64,000 nucleotides of DNA from contig NC_014315.1 of NCBI RefSeq assembly GCF_000143085.1, forward strand, positions 2,882,001-2,946,000, in the 5' to 3' direction. Of the stretch, positions 1-8,893 are shown piece by piece; within the stretch, counting starts at the first letter, position 1; every line of letters starts with the position of its first letter. The translations under genes were made by a program, and so were the position numbers. The notes beneath the pieces are model-generated. The model did no database searches, was not told the DNA's origin, and saw nothing but the letters and a program-made list of their open reading frames with translations. The stretch is from Nitrosococcus watsonii C-113 (GTDB taxonomy: Bacteria > Pseudomonadota > Gammaproteobacteria > Nitrosococcales > Nitrosococcaceae).

Positions 1-180
1 CTCCCGCAACTGCTGGGCCGCCGCCCGTAATAAATGGCAACGCTCCGAAAGATCGCGGGCAGCCCAATGAGGACTTACCTCTTGGGCCTGCTGAAGGGCG
101 CTATCAATAGCCTCCTGATCCCAAGCATCAAAGGTTTTGAGGGATTGGCCGGTGGCGGGATTAACGGATTCAAAAGCCAT
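1..180 (-). CDS. NAD(P)-dependent aldehyde dehydrogenase, N-terminal fragment (truncated by window edge)
   Basis: Only the first 60 residues lie in the window; the gene runs off the left edge. The N-terminus reads MAFESVNPATGQSLKTFDAW. The 'NPATG' signature followed by an amphipathic helical stretch is typical of the succinate-semialdehyde dehydrogenase branch (GabD/Sad-like) of the aldehyde dehydrogenase superfamily. These enzymes oxidise aldehydes to acids in the cytoplasm with NAD(P)+. The start is an ATG at 180-178 with an AAGGAG ribosome site 8 bases upstream (complement of 189-194). The catalytic Cys and Glu are outside the window, so substrate assignment is tentative. It is divergent from the NDUFA9-like gene at 386. 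Confidence 0.75.
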   Translation of the reverse strand, partial: MAFESVNPATGQSLKTFDAWDQEAIDSALQQAQEVSPHWAARDLSERCHLLRAAAQQLRE

Positions 181-324
181 GCTGAGTTCTCCTTAAGGCG
201 AAAAAAACAATCCAATTTATCAGTATAGAAGGCTAGACTGCCGCCTGGCTAAAAGGAAACAGGACTTATGTTCGCAACATATTGAATAGCAGGGTAATCT
301 TTAGATGATGTAAAGTAATCGCGT

Positions 325-330
325 TATAAT
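325..330 (+). promoter_or_regulatory. Candidate sigma70 -10 box for the NDUFA9-like gene
   Basis: A perfect TATAAT lies in the 205-base divergent gap between the aldehyde dehydrogenase and the gene at 386. The region 17-18 bases upstream (TTAGAT/TAGATG) is a poor -35 match, so this is only a candidate. Nothing else in 181-385 looks like a gene. Confidence 0.3.
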
Positions 331-385
331 TGAGCCCATCCTGACTTTAATCTTGAACTAAGCGTAACGGAGCACAACTATACTG

Positions 386-1357
386 ATGAACATACAGACC
401 GTCTGCATCCTGGGAGGTACAGGCTTCGTGGGCCGGTGGCTAAGCGCCCACTTGGTGGAGCAAGGCTATAAGGTGCGGGTACTTACCCGGCACTGGCAGC
501 GGCACCGTGATCTACTCGTCCTGCCGGGCTTGCGGCTTAAGGAAACCGATGTTCACGATCCGGCCCAGCTTGCGGCTCAATTTAAGGGCTGCCAGAGCGT
601 CATTAACTTAATTGGCATCCTCAATGAAAAAAGATATAACGACGGCCATGGCTTTCGCCAGGTGCACGCCGATCTCCCAGAAAAAGTGGCCCAGGCTTGT
701 CTAGATGCGGACATCAAGCGGCTGCTGCACATGAGCGCACTCAACGCCGACGCTAACCAGGGCGCTAGTTATTATCTGCGCAGCAAAGGGGAAGGGGAAA
801 ACCGCGTTCTAGCCTTAGCGAAGCAGGGACTTGAAGTGACGATCTTCCAGCCTTCTGTTATTTTTGGCCCTGGAGACAGCTTTTTCAACCGTTTCGGTAC
901 TTTGCTCAAACTTTCACCCTTTATCTTTCCCTTGGCTTGCCCAGAGGCTCGCTTTGCTCCCGTCTACGTGGGGGATGTAGCACGAGCCTTCGCCCGCACC
1001 CTCGCGGATAAAGAAGATTTTAGCCAGCGCTATGAGCTATGCGGTCCCAAAATTTATACCCTCAAACAACTGGTTGAATATACGGCCCAGGTACTGGAGC
1101 TCAAACGGCGAGTCATCGGGCTTTCCGATAAACTTAGCCGTATTCAGGCCAGCATCTTTGAGTATGTGCCAGGGAAACCTTTTTCCAAGGATAATTATGC
1201 CTCTTTACAGGCACCCAGTATTTGTCACCAAAATGGACTGCATGAGCTGGGGATTGCGCCCACGGCTATTGATGCCATCGTCCCGGGGTACTTAGGCCAA
1301 GCTAACCAAAGATCCCAGTACCTTGAACTACGGCGGCATGCCCAGCGTGACGAATAA
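386..1357 (+). CDS. NDUFA9-like atypical short-chain dehydrogenase (NAD-dependent epimerase family)
   Basis: 323 aa, cytoplasmic or membrane-peripheral Rossmann protein. A GGTGFVG dinucleotide-binding loop sits at residues 10-16, followed by a basic stretch (RVLTRHWQRHR) that could contact an NADP phosphate. A YYLRSK element at about 129-134 resembles the SDR YxxxK site. The overall pattern (INLIGIL, HMSAL, FGPGDSFFNRF, PVYVGDVA) matches the bacterial 'complex I NDUFA9 subunit family' of atypical SDRs. In bacteria these are not proven complex I subunits, so the substrate is unknown. The ATG at 386 has a GGAG 13 bases upstream, which is wide spacing. The cca gene follows after 27 bases and the two are probably cotranscribed. 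Confidence 0.8.
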   Translation: MNIQTVCILGGTGFVGRWLSAHLVEQGYKVRVLTRHWQRHRDLLVLPGLRLKETDVHDPAQLAAQFKGCQSVINLIGILNEKRYNDGHGFRQVHADLPEKVAQACLDADIKRLLHMSALNADANQGASYYLRSKGEGENRVLALAKQGLEVTIFQPSVIFGPGDSFFNRFGTLLKLSPFIFPLACPEARFAPVYVGDVARAFARTLADKEDFSQRYELCGPKIYTLKQLVEYTAQVLELKRRVIGLSDKLSRIQASIFEYVPGKPFSKDNYASLQAPSICHQNGLHELGIAPTAIDAIVPGYLGQANQRSQYLELRRHAQRDE

Positions 1358-1384
1358 ACCAGTTCGCACCTAGAAGGTCCTGCT

Positions 1385-2596
1385 ATGGAAACTTATCTGG
1401 TAGGCGGCGCCGTCCGTGACAAGCTCCTGGGACGTCCCGTCAAGGAGCGGGACTATGTGGTCGTGGGAACCACCCCAGCTCACCTGCTCGCTCAGGGCTA
1501 CCGTCCGGTGGGAAAGGATTTTCCAGTCTTCCTTCATCCCCAAACCCAAGAGGAATACGCTCTGGCCCGGACCGAGCGGAAGACCGGGCCGGGCTATAAG
1601 GGCTTTGAGGTGCATGCCACTCCTGATGTTACCCTGGAGGAAGATTTGCAACGCCGGGATCTGACTATCAATGCTATTGCCGAGGCCGCCGACGGCAGTC
1701 TTTTAGATCCCTTTGGAGGACAGCAGGATTTAGCGCGGGGAATTTTGCGTCATGTCTCGCCGGCTTTTGCGGAAGATCCGGTTCGTATCCTTCGGGCGGC
1801 CCGCTTTGCCGCCCGCTTTGATTTTAAGGTGGCCCCCGAAACATTGGCCCTTATGGAAGCAATGGTGACCGCCGGCGAGGCTGATCACTTAGTGCCCGAA
1901 AGGGTGTGGAAGGAACTAGAACGGGCCTTGGGTGAGTCCTATCCCAGGCGCTTTTTTGAAATCCTTAGGGCTTGCGGGGCTCTGGCACGGATTTTCCCTG
2001 AAATTGAATGTCTATTCGGTATCCCCCAACCTCGACGCTATCACCCGGAAATTGACACCGGCATCCACACGCTGAAAGTGTTAGAGATAGCCACTCACTT
2101 AAGCTCGGATACCCAAGTCCGTTTCGCTGCTTTAACTCACGATCTGGGCAAGGGGCAAACGCCCCCCCATGAATGGCCTCATCACTATGACCATGGAGAG
2201 CGGGGGGTCGCGCTGGTTCTTACCCTGTGCCAACGCTTGCGAATCCCCAAGGCTTATCAAGCCCTCGCAGTTCAAGTGGCCCGTTACCATAATCTGGTTC
2301 ACCAAGCCCAGGAATTGCGTCCTGGTACAATCCTTAAACTGCTCAATAGAGTCGACGCCTTCCGGCGACCTCCCCGATTTGAGCAGTTTTTACTGGCCTG
2401 TGAAGCGGATGCCCGAGGCCGTTCTGGGCTAGAAAACCGCGCCTATCCCCAGGCTAATCGACTTCGTTTAGCCTTTCGCGCGGCCGCCGCGGTAACAGCC
2501 CGTCCTCTGGTGGCGGCCGGTTTGCAAGGAGAGGCGATTGCAAGAGAACTCCAGCAACAGCGAATAAAAGCTATAAAACAAGCCATCACGCACTGA
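1385..2596 (+). CDS. cca: Multifunctional CCA tRNA nucleotidyltransferase
   Basis: 403 aa. The enzyme adds or repairs the 3'-terminal CCA of tRNAs from CTP and ATP. The N-terminus shows the class II nucleotidyltransferase signature [13 protein letters not shown] (residues 5-17) and the metal-binding ERDYVVVG (21-28). Further on are the neck motifs [10 protein letters not shown] and [15 protein letters not shown]. The C-terminal half carries an HD phosphohydrolase domain with HTLKV and HDLGKG at about residue 245-250. This gives the gammaproteobacterial multifunctional form with phosphatase/phosphodiesterase activity, rather than the short form. Length is normal (E. coli 412 aa). The start ATG has GAAGG just upstream. 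It sits in line with the upstream SDR gene and the downstream ATPase. Confidence 0.95.
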   Translation: METYLVGGAVRDKLLGRPVKERDYVVVGTTPAHLLAQGYRPVGKDFPVFLHPQTQEEYALARTERKTGPGYKGFEVHATPDVTLEEDLQRRDLTINAIAEAADGSLLDPFGGQQDLARGILRHVSPAFAEDPVRILRAARFAARFDFKVAPETLALMEAMVTAGEADHLVPERVWKELERALGESYPRRFFEILRACGALARIFPEIECLFGIPQPRRYHPEIDTGIHTLKVLEIATHLSSDTQVRFAALTHDLGKGQTPPHEWPHHYDHGERGVALVLTLCQRLRIPKAYQALAVQVARYHNLVHQAQELRPGTILKLLNRVDAFRRPPRFEQFLLACEADARGRSGLENRAYPQANRLRLAFRAAAAVTARPLVAAGLQGEAIARELQQQRIKAIKQAITH

Positions 2597-2652
2597 ACAA
2601 GGTTAGTTCAATCAAACACACTCAAGCTTGCTTGCTTAACAAGGAGAAATAT

Positions 2653-4236
2653 ATGGCTAAACAGCTAGACACGCTGATTGAACGCCTGCAGCAACCTGGA
2701 ATTTACCATCATGCCGTGGAGAACCTGACCGTCATTGAGACCCACATTTCCTGGGTAGTACTGACTGGACCCTATGCTTACAAAATCAAAAAACCCCTTA
2801 ATCTGGGTTTTCTTGATTTTTCTACCTTGGACAAGCGCCGTCACTATTGTGACGAAGAGCTGCGAATCAACCGGCGGCTTGCGCCCGAAATTTACCTGGA
2901 AGTAGTGCCTATCACCGGCAGTACGGCCCAGCCCCACCTCGGAGGAACCGGCACCCCGATAGAATACGCGGTCAAGATGATCCAATTCCCCCAGCAGACC
3001 CGCTTGGACTACTGCTTGCAACGGGGTGAATTATCCCCGAAGCGGGTGGAAGATTTAGCTGGCAAAGTTGCTGCCTTTCATCAAAAGGTTGCAATCGCTC
3101 CACGGGACAGCCCTTATGGTGCGCCCGAAGCCATAGAGCAGCCTGCCCTGGAAAATTTTCAACAGATGGAGATTTTCCTTAAGGAAGCGGAAGATCAAAA
3201 AAAATTGGCGTGCCTCCGGCGCTGGACGGAGGAAAAATGGCAACAACTACAACCAGAATTCACCGATCGCCAAAAAGCGGGCTTTGTCCGGGAATGTCAC
3301 GGTGATCTGCATCTGGGGAATATCGCCCTAAGAGAGGATCAATTCATTATCTTTGATGGGATTGAGTTTAACGAGAACCTGCGCTGGATCGATGTCATGA
3401 ACGAGCTTGCCTTCCTGCTCATGGATTTGGAAAAGCGGGGCCGTCCAGATTTGGCCCACCGTTGTTTGAATAGCTACCTGGAGCGCAGCGGCGACTATCC
3501 AGGCTTGGCGGTGCTTGCTTACTACCAGGTTTATCGCGCTCTGGTCCGGGCGAAAGTCACCGCTATCCGCCTAGGACAAATGCCTCCAGACATCCAAGCT
3601 ATTAAGGAACACTGCCGCGATTATCTGAATCTGGCTTTACACTATATCCAGCCGGCCAGACCTTTTTTGCTCATTACCCATGGCTTTTCTGGTAGCGGCA
3701 AAACCACCTTGAGCCAGCCTCTCATCGAACGATTCGGTATCATTCATTTACGCTCGGATATTGAACGCAAGCGTCGCCATGGTTTGCAACCTCGGAATCG
3801 GTACAATAAAGGGATTGGCATCGGGATGTATTCCCCAGCATCCACCCATGAGACTTATCAGCACCTTCAGCAACTTGCCCAAGCAGTCCTGAAAGCAGGC
3901 TACCCTCTCATTGTGGATGGGGCTTTTCTTAAGCAGCAACAACGCCAAATCTTCCAGGATCTAGCTAATAAGCTTGGCATACCCTTTACTATTTTGGATT
4001 TTCATTGCGATCCTCGGCTGCTACCGCAACGGATACGGGAGCGCCAGCATAAGAATCAGGATGCCTCCGACGCTGATCTCGCTGTTCTGGAACATCAACA
4101 AGCCACTCATGAGCCCTTGACCAAGGCGGAGCAAGCAATCACCCTGGCAATTGATACTTCCCAGGCTGAGGCCATGGAGACAGTCATCCAGCAACTCCAA
4201 GTCCTCACCGGGGAAAAAACCCTTAAAGCCGAATAG
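2653..4236 (+). CDS. Two-domain kinase-like protein: APH-like domain plus P-loop ATPase (COG2187/COG0645 type)
   Basis: 527 aa. The first ~330 residues resemble an aminoglycoside-phosphotransferase-like kinase fold, with ECHGDLHLGNIAL acting as the catalytic HGDLHxxN loop and FDGIEF as the metal-binding loop. The C-terminal part is a P-loop kinase with Walker A GFSGSGKTTLS at about residue 340. Both families phosphorylate small molecules, but the substrate of the fused form is not known. I chose the ATG at 2653 because AAGGAG lies 6 bases upstream at 2641-2646; a TTG 21 bases earlier opens the frame but has no such site. The gene ends 11 bases from the end of the convergent hydantoinase gene. 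Confidence 0.8.
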   Translation: MAKQLDTLIERLQQPGIYHHAVENLTVIETHISWVVLTGPYAYKIKKPLNLGFLDFSTLDKRRHYCDEELRINRRLAPEIYLEVVPITGSTAQPHLGGTGTPIEYAVKMIQFPQQTRLDYCLQRGELSPKRVEDLAGKVAAFHQKVAIAPRDSPYGAPEAIEQPALENFQQMEIFLKEAEDQKKLACLRRWTEEKWQQLQPEFTDRQKAGFVRECHGDLHLGNIALREDQFIIFDGIEFNENLRWIDVMNELAFLLMDLEKRGRPDLAHRCLNSYLERSGDYPGLAVLAYYQVYRALVRAKVTAIRLGQMPPDIQAIKEHCRDYLNLALHYIQPARPFLLITHGFSGSGKTTLSQPLIERFGIIHLRSDIERKRRHGLQPRNRYNKGIGIGMYSPASTHETYQHLQQLAQAVLKAGYPLIVDGAFLKQQQRQIFQDLANKLGIPFTILDFHCDPRLLPQRIRERQHKNQDASDADLAVLEHQQATHEPLTKAEQAITLAIDTSQAEAMETVIQQLQVLTGEKTLKAE

Positions 4237-4247
4237 GGAGAAATTTG

Positions 4248-7200
4248 TTATGGTTCCCGGGAGCCATATCCTCCCCCTCCCGGCGTTTCGATAACAAACA
4301 CATCTCCCGGCTGCATTTCAATACTCCCCGTGCTAGATAACATTTCCCTAGTGCCGTTTGCCCGGAGCACGTAATTGCACCCCACCGTCCCTGGTTGACC
4401 CCCGGCCAGCCCAAAGGGGGGCACTTGCCGGCGGTTAGAAAGAATGGAAGCCGTCATGGCCTCACGAAATTTAATCCGCCGCACTACACCATCACCGCCC
4501 CGATACCGGCCACCGCCACCGGAGTCTGCACGGATATAAAATCCATCGACCAGCACGGGAAAACGCCACTCCAAGACTTCCGGATCGGTCAGGCGGGTAT
4601 TGGTCATATGGGTATGCACCGCGGAAGTGCCGTCGAAGTTCGGCCCCGCCCCGCTGCCACCGCAAATAGTCTCATAATACTGATAGCGCTCATTACCGAA
4701 GGTGAAGTTATTCATGGTCCCCTGGGCCGCCGCCATGACCCCCAAAGCACCATACAAAGCATCAACGATGCACTGGGAGGTTTCCACATTGCCAGCAACA
4801 ACTGCGGCCGGGTAACGAGGATTGAGCAGACAACCTTCAGGGATCATCATTTCCAGTGGCCTAAGACCGCCAGCGTTGAGGGGAATATCTTCCTCCACCA
4901 GGGTGCGGAAAACATACAGCACCGCTGCCTGGCAAATCGCCACCGGGGCGTTAAAATTGTTCGCTTGCTGCGGCGAAGTGCCGGTAAAATCCAAGCTGGC
5001 GGAACGCTGCTGCCGGTTAATGGTAATAGCCACATGGATACGACTCCCATTATCCATTTGGTAGCTAAATTCGCCGGATTTGAAGGCGGCTAGAACCTGC
5101 CTGACTTGCTCCTCGGCATTGTTTTGGATATGCCCCATATAGGCATGTACTACTCCTAGGCCAAAGTGTTTCACCATTTGCCGCAGTTCATGGATGCCCT
5201 TTTCATTGGCGGCAACCTGGGCGCGTAAATCAGCCAGATTTTGTTTAAAATTACGCACCGGATAAGGGCCTGAGGTCAGCAGTTCAACGAGTTCTTCTTC
5301 TCGAAAACAGCCCTGATCGACCAGCTTGAAATTGTCGATGATCACGCCCTCTTCCGCGATGGTTTTACTATCGGGAGGGATAGAGCCGGGAGTCATGCCG
5401 CCAATATCCGCCTGATGCCCCCGGGAACCCACATAGAACAAGATCTCGGTACCTTGCTCATCGAACACCGGGGTGATCACCGTCACATCCGGCAGGTGGG
5501 TGCCGCCGTCGTAGGGGGCGTTCAAGACATACACATCCCCAGGACGGATGTGACCCCTATTGCGGCGAATCACCGTTTGTACCGACTCCCCCATGGAACC
5601 CAGATGCACCGGAATATGGGGGGCATTGGCCACTAGCTGACCGTCCTTATCGAACACCGCGCAGGAGAAATCCAAGCGTTCCTTGATATTTACCGAGTAA
5701 GCGGTATTAGCCAAAGTAACGCCCATCTGTTCGGCAATAGCCATGAATAGATTATTAAACACCTCCAGCATCACCGGGTCCACCTCGGTACCCACGGCGA
5801 AACGTACGGGCAACGGCTCCATCCGCGTCAAGATCAGATGATTGCCTTTGGTGACTTCAGCCTGCCAGCCATGTTCAATGACCGTGGTGGCATGGCTCTC
5901 GATGACAAGGGCTGGGCCACTAATACAGGCACCAGCTCCCAGCCCCTCGCGCTTGTAAACCGAGGTAGAATAACGGCTACCATTGGCATATATGGCGACG
6001 GCATCTATCGGCCTCGCCGGCTCCCGGTAGGGGAACGTCCCCCTGATCTTATCTTCGGCTGCCTGAGTGCCGCCAATGATCTCCACGGCTACTGCTTCCA
6101 CAACATGACCTTTCTCAAGCATGATGAAACCGAAGTATTGCCGATGGGCTTGCTCAAAATCCGCACGGATCGCCTGAAGATCGCCAAAACTGACGATGAG
6201 CGCAGTATCGCTGCCTTCATAGCGCAGATGGACCTTTCTTTCTACCCGAATAGATCTCTCTCCGGCACCCTGTTGCCGCATTTCCATGCGACCCTCAGTC
6301 TCCAATTCCTGAAACGCCGCTTCCATAGGGGCGACGAGCGAGGCAGAAAGGAGGGCTTCGATAGGCTGTTGCTTAATCACCCGCAATTCAGCCAAACCCA
6401 TCCCATAGGCTGAAAGCACACCCGCCAGCGGATGAATAAACACGGTCTTTATCCCCAGGGCGTCGGCCACTCCGCAAGCGTGCTGCCCCCCCGCAGCCCC
6501 AAAGCAGCATAGGGCGTATTCGGTAACGTCGTAGCCACGCTGGGTGGAGATTTGCTTGATGGCATTGGCCATGTTCTCAATCTCGATCTTCAGAAATCCC
6601 TCGGCGACCTCCACTGCCGAGAGGCTTTTCCCAGTAGCAGCCTTGATTTCAGTAGCCAGGGTTTCAAATTTCTGCCGCACGATGTCCCGGTCAATAGGCT
6701 GATTCTGATTGGGTCCGAAAACCTGGGGGAAATATGCTGGCTGAATTTTACCCACCATGACATTACAATCGGTAATGGTAATTGGCCCCCCTCGCCGGTA
6801 GCAGGCCGGCCCCGGATTGGCGCCGGCCGACTGGGGCCCCACCCGGAAACGCGCCCCATCGAATTGGCAAATGGAACCGCCGCCAGCCGCCACGGTATGG
6901 ATACGCAGCATCGGCGCGCGCATGCGCACTCCAGCCACTTCTGTTTCGAAGGCGCGCTCGTATCCGCCATCATAGTGAGCGACATCGGTGGAAGTGCCAC
7001 CCATGTCAAAGCTGATGATCTTGTGAAACCCTGCGCTGATGGCGGTCCGCACCGCGCCGACGATGCCCCCGGCCGGCCCTGACAAGATGCTATCCTTGCC
7101 CTGGAAGAAATGAGCGTCAACCAGACCGCCATTAGATTGCATAAACAGCAGGTGGGTATCCCCCAGTTCCCGAGTCACATGGTCCACATAGCGCCTGAGA

Positions 7201-7943
7201 ATGGGCGACAAATAGGCATCAACCACGGTGGTATCACCCCGGCCAACAAGCTTCATCGAAGGGCTGGCCTCATGGGAGAGGGAGACTTGAGTGTAGCCTA
7301 TCTTTCGGGCCAATTCCGCTACCCGCTGCTCGTGCTCGTGATAGCGATAGCCATGCAAAAAAACGATGGCCACCGTGCGGATACCCTCCCGATAGGCTGT
7401 CTCCAAAGGTTGGCGGGCACTGTCCAGGTTAAGGGGAGTGAGCACTTCACCCTGGGCCGAAAGACGCTCCTCAACCTCGACCACCCGCTCATAGAGCAAC
7501 TCCGGCAGGAGGATATGACGAGCAAATAGCTTCGGCCGGCTCTGATAACCGATGCGCAGTGCATCCCGGAAGCCTTGGGTAATCAGAAGCAGAGTGCGCT
7601 CCCCCCGGCGTTCCAAGAGGGCATTGGTGGCCACGGTGGTGCCCATCCGCACTTCCTGGATCTGCGCGCCGGGAAGGGGTTGATCCCTAGCTACGCCGAG
7701 AAGATCCCGGATTCCTTGCAAGGCTGCATCCGAATAATGTTCAGGATTCTCTGATAAGAGTTTACGGGTTAACAGGCGGCCGTCCGGCCGCCGCGCCACG
7801 ATGTCGGTGAAAGTCCCGCCCCGATCAATCCAAAACTGCCAAAGGCGTTGCTTTTTCCAAGATTGTGGCCTATCCACCTTACCGGACGGCAACACGATTC
7901 GCTTGAAATACGTAAGCAATTCCCTCATATAATATGATCCCAT
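4248..7943 (-). CDS. Single-chain hydantoinase/5-oxoprolinase (HyuA-HyuB fusion)
   Basis: About 1231 aa. The N-terminal half is a HyuA-type ATPase domain with the phosphate loops [12 protein letters not shown] near the start and [17 protein letters not shown]. The C-terminal half (from about residue 735, [12 protein letters not shown] onward) is HyuB, with [18 protein letters not shown] and a [14 protein letters not shown] glycine-rich stretch near the end. Full-length fusion of both halves at about 1200-1290 aa is the pattern of ATP-dependent 5-oxoprolinase, which opens 5-oxoproline to glutamate; an N-methylhydantoinase-like role is possible. The start is uncertain. ATG codons at 7943 and 7928 lie before the first conserved motif, and neither has a strong ribosome site. 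A longer frame reaching 8069 would overlap htpX and is unlikely. Confidence 0.85.
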   Translation of the reverse strand: MGSYYMRELLTYFKRIVLPSGKVDRPQSWKKQRLWQFWIDRGGTFTDIVARRPDGRLLTRKLLSENPEHYSDAALQGIRDLLGVARDQPLPGAQIQEVRMGTTVATNALLERRGERTLLLITQGFRDALRIGYQSRPKLFARHILLPELLYERVVEVEERLSAQGEVLTPLNLDSARQPLETAYREGIRTVAIVFLHGYRYHEHEQRVAELARKIGYTQVSLSHEASPSMKLVGRGDTTVVDAYLSPILRRYVDHVTRELGDTHLLFMQSNGGLVDAHFFQGKDSILSGPAGGIVGAVRTAISAGFHKIISFDMGGTSTDVAHYDGGYERAFETEVAGVRMRAPMLRIHTVAAGGGSICQFDGARFRVGPQSAGANPGPACYRRGGPITITDCNVMVGKIQPAYFPQVFGPNQNQPIDRDIVRQKFETLATEIKAATGKSLSAVEVAEGFLKIEIENMANAIKQISTQRGYDVTEYALCCFGAAGGQHACGVADALGIKTVFIHPLAGVLSAYGMGLAELRVIKQQPIEALLSASLVAPMEAAFQELETEGRMEMRQQGAGERSIRVERKVHLRYEGSDTALIVSFGDLQAIRADFEQAHRQYFGFIMLEKGHVVEAVAVEIIGGTQAAEDKIRGTFPYREPARPIDAVAIYANGSRYSTSVYKREGLGAGACISGPALVIESHATTVIEHGWQAEVTKGNHLILTRMEPLPVRFAVGTEVDPVMLEVFNNLFMAIAEQMGVTLANTAYSVNIKERLDFSCAVFDKDGQLVANAPHIPVHLGSMGESVQTVIRRNRGHIRPGDVYVLNAPYDGGTHLPDVTVITPVFDEQGTEILFYVGSRGHQADIGGMTPGSIPPDSKTIAEEGVIIDNFKLVDQGCFREEELVELLTSGPYPVRNFKQNLADLRAQVAANEKGIHELRQMVKHFGLGVVHAYMGHIQNNAEEQVRQVLAAFKSGEFSYQMDNGSRIHVAITINRQQRSASLDFTGTSPQQANNFNAPVAICQAAVLYVFRTLVEEDIPLNAGGLRPLEMMIPEGCLLNPRYPAAVVAGNVETSQCIVDALYGALGVMAAAQGTMNNFTFGNERYQYYETICGGSGAGPNFDGTSAVHTHMTNTRLTDPEVLEWRFPVLVDGFYIRADSGGGGRYRGGDGVVRRIKFREAMTASILSNRRQVPPFGLAGGQPGTVGCNYVLRANGTREMLSSTGSIEMQPGDVFVIETPGGGGYGSREP
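7902..7930 (+). promoter_or_regulatory. Candidate sigma32 (heat-shock) promoter of htpX
   Basis: CTTGAAA at 7902-7908 is followed after 14 bases by CCTCATAT at 7923-7930. This matches the RpoH consensus CTTGAAA-N(13-15)-CCCCATNT at all but one position. A sigma70-like TATAAT also overlaps at 7928-7933, with TTGAAA 19 bases upstream. The htpX ATG is at 7972. HtpX is a known heat-shock protease in E. coli, which fits. The element overlaps the 5' end of the divergent hydantoinase gene. Confidence 0.5.
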
Positions 7944-7971
7944 CAGCACTTCTTGTAAGGAGCTTTTATCA

Positions 7972-8856
7972 ATGATAAAACGCGTGCTACTTTTTCTGGC
8001 GACTAACCTTGCGGTCCTGCTGGTGCTTAGCATTTCCATGCGGCTTCTCGGAATTGAGAGCCTGCTCAATCAGCAAGGGACCGATCTTAACCTTAACGCT
8101 CTGCTCATATTCGCCGCAATCATTGGCTTTAGCGGCTCTTTAATCTCCCTGGCAATCTCTAAGTTTACCGCTAAGCGCCTCACCGGCGCCCAGGTGATTG
8201 AACGCCCCCGTAACGCCACTGAGACTTGGCTGCTAGAGACCGTTCAGCGTCACGCCCGAACCGTGGGGATAGATATGCCAGAGGTGGCCATTTACCACTC
8301 GCCGCAACCTAATGCCTTTGCCACCGGCTGGAATCGTGATGCCGCCCTGGTGGCCGTGAGCAGTGGTCTTTTGGAGCGCATGAATCAAGAGGAAGTAGAG
8401 GCGGTATTAGGCCATGAAATTAGTCATGTAGCGAACGGCGATATGGTGACCTTGGCTTTGATTCAGGGTGTTGTCAACACATTCGTAATTTTTCTCGCCC
8501 GAATTATCGGCCACTTAGTAGATCGGGTTGTCTTTAAAACCGAGCGCGGTTATGGCCCCGCTTTTTTCATTACCACTCTCATCGCGCAAATGGTGCTTGC
8601 CATCCTTGCCAGCCTCATTGTCCTGTGGTTTAGCCGCCAACGTGAATTTCGGGCAGATGCGGGAGGGGCACGGCTGGCGGGCAAGGAAAAAATGATCGCA
8701 GCGCTGGAACGGCTAGGCAGGATGGCCCAGGAGGGTCTTCCAGATCAGCTTCAGGCTTTTGGTATAGCGGGGGGGAGATCTCAAGGATGGAAGCGCCTAT
8801 TCATGTCCCATCCGCCCATTGAAGAGCGGATCGCCGCACTTCGAACCGAACGCTAA
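7972..8856 (+). CDS. htpX: Membrane zinc metalloprotease HtpX (M48B)
   Basis: 294 aa. HtpX is an inner-membrane protease that degrades misfolded membrane proteins together with FtsH. Two N-terminal membrane segments (about residues 4-24 and 35-58) precede the zinc site [10 protein letters not shown] at about 143-152. Two further membrane segments follow (about 158-178 and 196-216), and then the third zinc-ligand region [13 protein letters not shown] tail with the conserved [12 protein letters not shown] ends the protein. Length matches E. coli HtpX (293 aa). The ATG at 7972 has AAGGAG a few bases upstream. A heat-shock-like promoter lies 40 bases before the start. Confidence 0.95.
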   Translation: MIKRVLLFLATNLAVLLVLSISMRLLGIESLLNQQGTDLNLNALLIFAAIIGFSGSLISLAISKFTAKRLTGAQVIERPRNATETWLLETVQRHARTVGIDMPEVAIYHSPQPNAFATGWNRDAALVAVSSGLLERMNQEEVEAVLGHEISHVANGDMVTLALIQGVVNTFVIFLARIIGHLVDRVVFKTERGYGPAFFITTLIAQMVLAILASLIVLWFSRQREFRADAGGARLAGKEKMIAALERLGRMAQEGLPDQLQAFGIAGGRSQGWKRLFMSHPPIEERIAALRTER

Positions 8857-8893
8857 TAAGAGAAGTTAACTCTTGGAGCTAGAAAAATTAAGA

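Noticed and set aside
4395-5093. Long plus-strand frames inside the hydantoinase gene
   Set aside because: They are antisense to a clearly conserved coding region with normal motifs.
8858-8874. AAGAG-N7-CTCTT repeat between convergent htpX and the FimX-like gene as a terminator
   Set aside because: The stem is short and AT-rich and no T-run follows on either strand.
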